Part shown: positions 58,875-64,000 of the stretch, piece by piece
Layout: each line of letters starts with the position of its first letter
How positions within the stretch are numbered: the stretch's first letter is position 1
NCBI RefSeq assembly: GCF_028554725.1
Contig: NC_071668.1
Span: 21,740,501-21,804,500 of the forward strand
From: Zeugodacus cucurbitae
Lineage: Eukaryota; Arthropoda; Insecta; Diptera; Tephritidae
DNA length: 64,000 nucleotides
Direction of reading: 5' to 3'
Notes under the pieces: generated by a model
Databases searched by the model: none
What the model saw: the letters and a program-made list of their open reading frames with translations, nothing else
Told to the model about the DNA's origin: nothing
Translations under genes and position numbers: made by a program

Positions 58875-60740
58875 GGTATATTCAAAATAAAATTAAATAA
58901 CTAAATGAGCATAGACAATGCTGGCACAGTTGTTGCAAAAATATTTAAAATATCATAATTAAATGCGTAGTAATTTTGCTATTAAAAGAAGAGTGATATC
59001 AACGATAAAATTATATATTAATATTTTTTGAATAATTTATTCGGCATTTTTTGAAAATATTTTACTTTAAATAAACCGTTCAAAAGCATTGCAATCGAAT
59101 TATATTAAATTTTAATTTGGTATTAAACTGATCATGTTTCATTCATCGAAAATATTAAATTTCTAATTCTAATTCAGAATTTTGAAATCGATTTAAAATT
59201 TTTATTCAATCATACTTCAGTGTGTATTTTAACATATCTTAAATTACCTATGATTTCCAAAGATATTCCAACTTTATAATGTTGTAGGGTTGGTGAAGGG
59301 TGTCTTTATCTTACTTACTACTATTACTGTTAAAATGCAGCAAAATTCATAAAACTGGCTCATATTTGGCACATATGAATTGCATGCTTATATTATGGTA
59401 ATATAATATTTAAATGTTATATGAAGTTTGAAATATTAAATTTTGAATTCAGCTTCAAATTTTTAAAATCGATTTAAGAATCTTTTCCAATATACTTCAG
59501 CCACGGTTGGACATACAAACTTCAAAAATTATAAAATTGTAAAGCGCGTGTTTGTGTTGCTAAAGGGTGTTCATTTTAGAATATATAACTTTTGTTTTGA
59601 ATATAATGAATTCTAATTAATTTTGATTAAATTTTTTAATTTCTAAAATCGATTAAATCTTTTCGAGAAAAAGCCGAAATATATTTAATTTATAACAAAT
59701 TTTTTTTCAAAAATATTAAAATTACAAATTTTTTATTTACTGTTCACTTGTTAACACGTTGACTGCCAACTACGAAATAACTCGTAGTATGATTTCCCTT
59801 CCAAGAAGCCAACTACGAGTTATCTCGTACTACCTAAAACTACCACTTTTTGTGTAGCTACGAGTAAAACCGTATTATAATAGTGTTAGTATCGATAAAT
59901 GGCTTCTGGGAAAATAAAAAAAGTTTGGGTTTGGCTTCGGTGAGCTTTTCTTTTATTAAAAAAAAAGTTCTTTCCCAGACGCCAACTACGAGATAACTCG
60001 TAGGTCCTTTTACTCATCAAAAAAACATAATTTTTGATTTTTGATAATACCAATGATCTAGAAATAGAGTTTTTAGTAATATAATGTGGAAAAATCAAAA
60101 TGTCATTTATGGACAGTTTTCAGAAAATGGCCTTGGCAGTCAACGTGTTAAAGCGTGTTGTGTTTAGGATTGAAGATCATTGTTTTTTTTTAATGAAAAA
60201 GTTTGCAATATCCTAAGACTTTCAGTGTTTGAAACTAATTACGGACCAATTTCCACCCGGACCTTTCTGTCGGTCTAATCTTTTATCACTTTTTTACCAT
60301 AACCATATTTAACTCGTCATTAATGAGATTAATGACATAAAATACTGTCAAAAGAATATTCTAACAGAGTCGAAACATATCACCTAGGTGCCTATAGACA
60401 AGACTACTTCTTCCTCATATGCGATCTTCAATAAATTCATTATTTGAACGCGTCAAAGACTTGTTGCAAATTTCAAATTCAACCACATAGCATTTAGGCA
60501 ATTATTAAATCTATTTTTACTTTTTAGAAAGCGTGTCCAAAATGTGAAGATCCTCTTAAGTAGCGTTTACTAACTAAATTTGGCAATTTTGCCTGCTTAA
60601 GTACCTAAATGCGAGTTTTGAAAATAATTTTTAATGACTTTTTAATATTTTTCCAGTATTCGCTTTTGCTTTGTTAATTTTCTACAGTAACTGAATATAA
60701 CTGGCAACTACATGACAATTTTATTGATGTTCCTTAAATT
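58875..60740 (+). repeat. Left arm of a 4.7-kb inverted repeat
   Basis: Reverse-complement similarity to 62,085-63,580 can be followed almost throughout. Examples: AGAGTGATATCAACGAT (58,990) against ATCATCGCTGATATCACTCT (63,440); CAGCAAAATTCATA (59,338) against TAATTTTGCTG (63,131); GCGTGTTGTGTTTAGGATTG (60,153) against CAATCCTAAACACAACACGC (62,684); TACTGTCAAAAGAATATTCT (60,343) against AGAATATTCTTTTGACAGTA (62,470); CTACTTCTTCCTC (60,404) against GAGGAAGAAGTAG (62,415). By eye identity is roughly 75-85 per cent between indels. No recognisable coding content. Confidence 0.9.
59751..60151. mobile_element. TTAA-flanked 393-bp element (piggyBac-like MITE)
   Basis: The element (59755-60147) has perfect 15-bp inverted ends, CACGTTGACTGCCAA and TTGGCAGTCAACGTG, and is flanked by TTAA at 59751-59754 and 60148-60151. 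The right arm of the surrounding inverted repeat has a single TTAA at 62705-62708 at the same point, the uninserted state. TTAA duplication is the hallmark of piggyBac-type transposition. Inside are three copies of a short palindrome, (A)CTACGA(G/A)ATAACTCGTAG or close variants, at about 59,768, 59,810 and 59,984, possible transposase-binding sites. No transposase. Confidence 0.9.
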
Positions 60741-62084
60741 TCTACAACTCTAAAGAAACGCCTTATATTTAGTATTGCATACATATTCCGCTATACCGCA
60801 AGCGCTGTGCACATATTTTCATTTTCGCAAGCGTTTAAAATCATATTTTTTTACAGTTTGCCGCGCAAAAACCTCAATAAAGTTAATAATTTTCTTGTTC
60901 ACCCATTTGTTTTGAAGCAATTTTTTTATGCGGAATAAAAATTAATAAATCAACACCTTTGCTGACATTTATACCTGTCAAAATGAAATATAAACGCGAT
61001 GCTTTACAAATAAGAGCACTTAAATATTTCGTTAATATGCAAATTCAAGCACATACTGTATGTACATACACACGGACGAACGTACTCGAATATAGAAAAG
61101 CGGATATGTGAGTGTGTGTGTGTGTGGGTGTGCGTACACATGATACATTTGCTATTTGAAGCAAACATTGTCGTAATAACTTGCCATGCAATATTGCAAC
61201 ATGCAATATTTAAAATTGGCAACATCCACACACACATCACAACAACAGCAACGGAAAATGAAAAAAAAATGAAGAAAATATGCATAAAAGTTTTTCGACA
61301 ATTACAAATGATCTCAGTATTAACAACAGCAAAAACAACAACAACAACAACAATCAAAACAAAAATATTTTGCATTCAACAACAGCCGCAAATCATAAAC
61401 ACACACTCATACATACATACATATACACACAAACACCAAAATGTGTACGCAGGTGTATTGTATGTACTGTTGTATGCGCTTATACATACATACATACATA
61501 CATATTCGTATATTTCTAGTATATTGTGTTATCCAGTGCGTCGGGCGTCACGTACAATACTGTGCAACAACAACAACGACAAAATATGTTGTTATAAGAG
61601 GGGGTAGGGCCGATGGTAGATTGCGCAGCAAACAAAGCTATTAAAAAGTGTGCAGAAGCTCGCATAAAAATGCGCAAACAGGAAATGAGCAAGTGTAGTG
61701 AGTGCAGCAAATGGCTGAAAAGTATGGAAAAATGGCTAAAACAAAGGCCGCATGAAAAATGGACTGTGAACACGCGCCGACGCATCGTCGACGTCGCCGC
61801 CGCCACCACCGCTGTGGCAGCGACAACTTTTCAAATAATTTTAGTTCTTTGCCTTCTTCATGCTGTGTTGCAACATTATGCCTTATAAAGTTGAACATAT
61901 GTTTGTACACGGTTGCATAACTAGTACTTATATGCAGATACATTTGCTTTGTTTTTGTTGTACCTTAGGGGTGGTCTGTAATGTAGGAAATTTTGAAAAT
62001 AATCGGTCTGAGTCCAAAAAAGCTGGTGGATAATAAAAGTTGTTTTATGGCAAGGTTGTAAAGGTGCTTTTTAGAAGTTTGGAA
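60741..62084. other. Unique core of the inverted repeat
   Basis: Between the arms lies GC-richer sequence with (TG)n at 61,106-61,132, (AAC)n at 61,325-61,352, (CATA)n at about 61,482-61,504 and a GCCGCCGCCACCACCG run near 61,796. Frames such as 61116-61607 (+) and 61641-61943 (-) translate these runs. No gene is called. Confidence 0.5.
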
Positions 62085-63580
62085 AGTCGGCTGTCAAAAA
62101 AGTTATTAAAACAAAATCATGTAGTAGACAGTTATATTCAGTTACTTTGGAAAATGACCAAACCAAAAGCCAATAATGGGTAAAAAAAAAAATCGTAGCA
62201 ATTAGTTTTCGAAACTCGCATTCAAGTACTTGAACGGTCAAAATTGCCAAATTTAGATTGTAAACGCTTCTGAAGGGGATCTCCAAATTTCTCACATGCT
62301 TTCTTAAAAGTAAAAATTTATTTAATAATCGCCTAAATGCTATCTGATTGCTATGAAAGGTTGCAGCAAGCCTTATAACCTCGTCAACCAATGTGTTTAT
62401 TGAAGAACGCATGTGAGGAAGAAGTAGTTGGTTTATAAACATCTCGGTGTTATGTTACAATTCTGTTAGAATATTCTTTTGACAGTATTTTATGTCATTT
62501 ATGATGAGATAAATACGGTTATGGTAAAAATTGATAGAAGATTACACCGACAGAAAAGTCGCGGTGGAAATTTGTCCGAAATTATTTTCAAACACTGCAA
62601 GTCTTAGGATATTGCGAACTAGAAACCTAAAATATTGGCAATTTTACACAGTTTTATTTTTTATTAAAAAAAACAATGATCTTCAATCCTAAACACAACA
62701 CGCTTTAACAAGTGAACACAGTATAAAACTTTGTAATATTATTATTTGTGAAGATCGTATTTTTTTAAATCTATTTATGATTTGACTTTTACCGAAATAC
62801 CATACTTGAAAATTGTTTAATCAATTTTAGAAATCAAATGATTTATTCGAAATTAAAATATAAGTGAAATATTTATATTAATGTTACTGTATTTTGTTCA
62901 AAATAAAAGTGGTAAATTCCAAAAAGAACACCTTTTAGCAAACAAGCGGTTTAAAATTTTATAATTTTAATATTTTTAAAGTGTGTGGGGCTTGGCTGAA
63001 GTACAATCGTATAATTTTCTTAAATCGATTTTAAAAATATGAAGATGAATTCACTTATTATTTTCAAATCCATATAACACTTATATATTTAATTTTGGCA
63101 TAATAAATGCAAAATATGAGCCATTCGTATTAATTTTGCTGCATTATAACAGTAATAGTAATTCTACACCTATCAAGAAACACTCTTCACCAACACTACA
63201 ACATTATAGAATTCGAATATTTTTGGAAATCACATGTAATTTAAAATATGTGTATATTAGCTGAAGTATGATTGAATAAAAATTGTATATCTATGTCAAA
63301 AATCTGAAGTTGAATAAGAAATTTAATATTTTCAGTGAATGAAATATGTTTAGGTTAATACCATATAAAATGCTTTATTTAAAGTAAAATAATTATGAAA
63401 ATGCAGAATAAATTATTTAAAAAATATTAATATATAATATCATCGCTGATATCACTCTCCTTTTAATAGTACTACGTTTTTAATATTTGCATTTAATTAT
63501 TATATTTTAAATAATTTTGCAAATACTGCGCCTGCATTGTCAATACAAATGTGTTTATTTAATTTTGTTTTGAATCTATT
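62085..63580 (-). repeat. Right arm of the inverted repeat, with the empty TTAA site
   Basis: Counterpart of 58,875-60,740, lacking the 393-bp element. It carries an extra stretch of about 45 bp near 62,625-62,670 relative to the left arm. A 123-codon minus frame at 62071-62442 starts FINQLLLPHMRSSINTLVDE. The left arm keeps LLLPHMRSSIN and then meets stops, so if the ancestral sequence was coding it is now dead in at least one arm. I do not recognise the peptide. Confidence 0.9.
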
Positions 63581-64000
63581 AAGTATATTCAATTACCCTG
63601 CTTTAGATTTAATTAAAGCCAATTATAAACAAATTTCGTGCAATTTAATAATTTTTAAATGTGTGTACTTACGGTTTAAAATGACCATATTAAAATATTT
63701 AATATTTGAGGTATCACAAAGAGGGATGAACGGATATCGTAATAATCAGCCATTTCGTTGAATTCAATGAAGAACTGCATTAATTGAAATAAAGTAACTT
63801 AATGTTTTGAAAAAAAAATATTATATTGTTATTATTATTATAGCTATAATAATTTTCATAATAATTTCTGTAATGTTTTTACTGTCTTCGAGTAAATATA
63901 TTGTTCCATTAAAGAGGTTCAAGTTTGTATATTATTATAAAGCAGCATATAATTTGCTATTACTATTAAATTTATTTAAAAAATCATTCATAAAATTTAA
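63581..64000. other. Very AT-rich sequence to window end
   Basis: (ATT)n at about 63,826-63,842; the 74-codon frame at 63537-63761 crosses the arm boundary and has no domain. Confidence 0.4.

Noticed and set aside
61116..61607. 163-codon plus frame in the core of the inverted repeat
   Set aside because: Mostly translated microsatellites (poly-Thr, His-Thr-Tyr-Ile repeats).
62071..62442. 123-codon minus frame as a possible chemoreceptor or other membrane protein
   Set aside because: It is hydrophobic, but no family signature is visible, and the homologous stretch in the other arm is broken by stops.
1..64000. tRNA, rRNA and snRNA genes
   Set aside because: I scanned by eye for the GGTTCRANTCC box and other conserved RNA words and found no convincing pairable structure. 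A covariance-model search would settle it.

Overview
This is AT-rich eukaryotic nuclear DNA, most likely intergenic or intronic sequence of a higher fly. I infer a tephritid-like dipteran from four things: the many (AAC)n/(GTT)n, (CA)n and (TA)n runs; a hobo-like hAT element whose left end reads CAGAGAACTGCA; decayed mariner and non-LTR sequences of common fly types; and short retroposon-like inserts with (ACA)n tails. There is no complete, recognisable host protein-coding gene, no rRNA, and no tRNA that I could find. Only two weak host-coding candidates are offered: a 20-codon first-exon-like segment ending at a consensus splice donor (31,441-31,500, +) and a 197-codon frame behind a TATA-like box (41,632-42,225, -).

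Layout. The background is AT-rich DNA full of old repeats, with islands of less repetitive, GC-richer sequence rich in microsatellites (about 5.6-6.8, 15.9-17.1, 20.7-21.6, 24.0-24.9, 26.9-27.3, 29.7-31.5, 35.7-37.3, 40.5-42.3, 44.7-45.2, 48.6-49.9, 54.5-55.0 and 61.0-62.0 kb). These islands are where promoters, exons or enhancers would be if the window belongs to a large gene.

Recognisable transposon remains: two decayed mariners (32.2-32.8 kb + and 43.0-43.9 kb -); an internally deleted DDE element at 13.4-13.8 kb; a hAT transposase C-terminus with one in-frame UGA and a terminal repeat (52.6-53.5 kb, -); tails of one non-LTR family at 3.4, 9.1, 17.4, 42.9 and 52.1 kb; and a separate non-LTR RNase H fragment at 27.6-28.2 kb. 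Non-autonomous elements can be delimited by their ends: a hobo-like hAT element with a perfect 8-bp target duplication (12,418-13,264), a TTAA-flanked element with 15-bp inverted ends (59,755-60,147), a 359-bp inverted-end element (8,174-8,532), a hairpin element (33,393-33,703), and two about 100-bp retroposon-like inserts with 13-bp target duplications (1,231-1,331 and 15,337-15,435).

Two large inverted structures dominate the right half. At 45.3-48.6 kb, arrays of a degenerate about 105-125-bp AATTAG-rich unit run in opposite directions on either side of about 0.8 kb of ordinary sequence, like a foldback element. At 58.9-63.6 kb, two arms of about 1.5 kb flank a 1.3-kb unique core; the left arm carries the TTAA-flanked insert and the right arm preserves the empty site. 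Other tandem arrays include a 107-bp duplication at 9.7 kb, 145-bp units at 14.9 kb, about 97-bp units at 20.3 kb, about 180-bp units at 22.5 kb, about 200-bp units at 25.1 kb, about 260-bp units at 35.1 kb, and about 95 copies of a TAAAA pentamer at 37.5 kb. A family ending in a GTTCGG/CCGAAC hairpin recurs at 5.3, 29.3, 51.1 and 57.6 kb, always in the same orientation.
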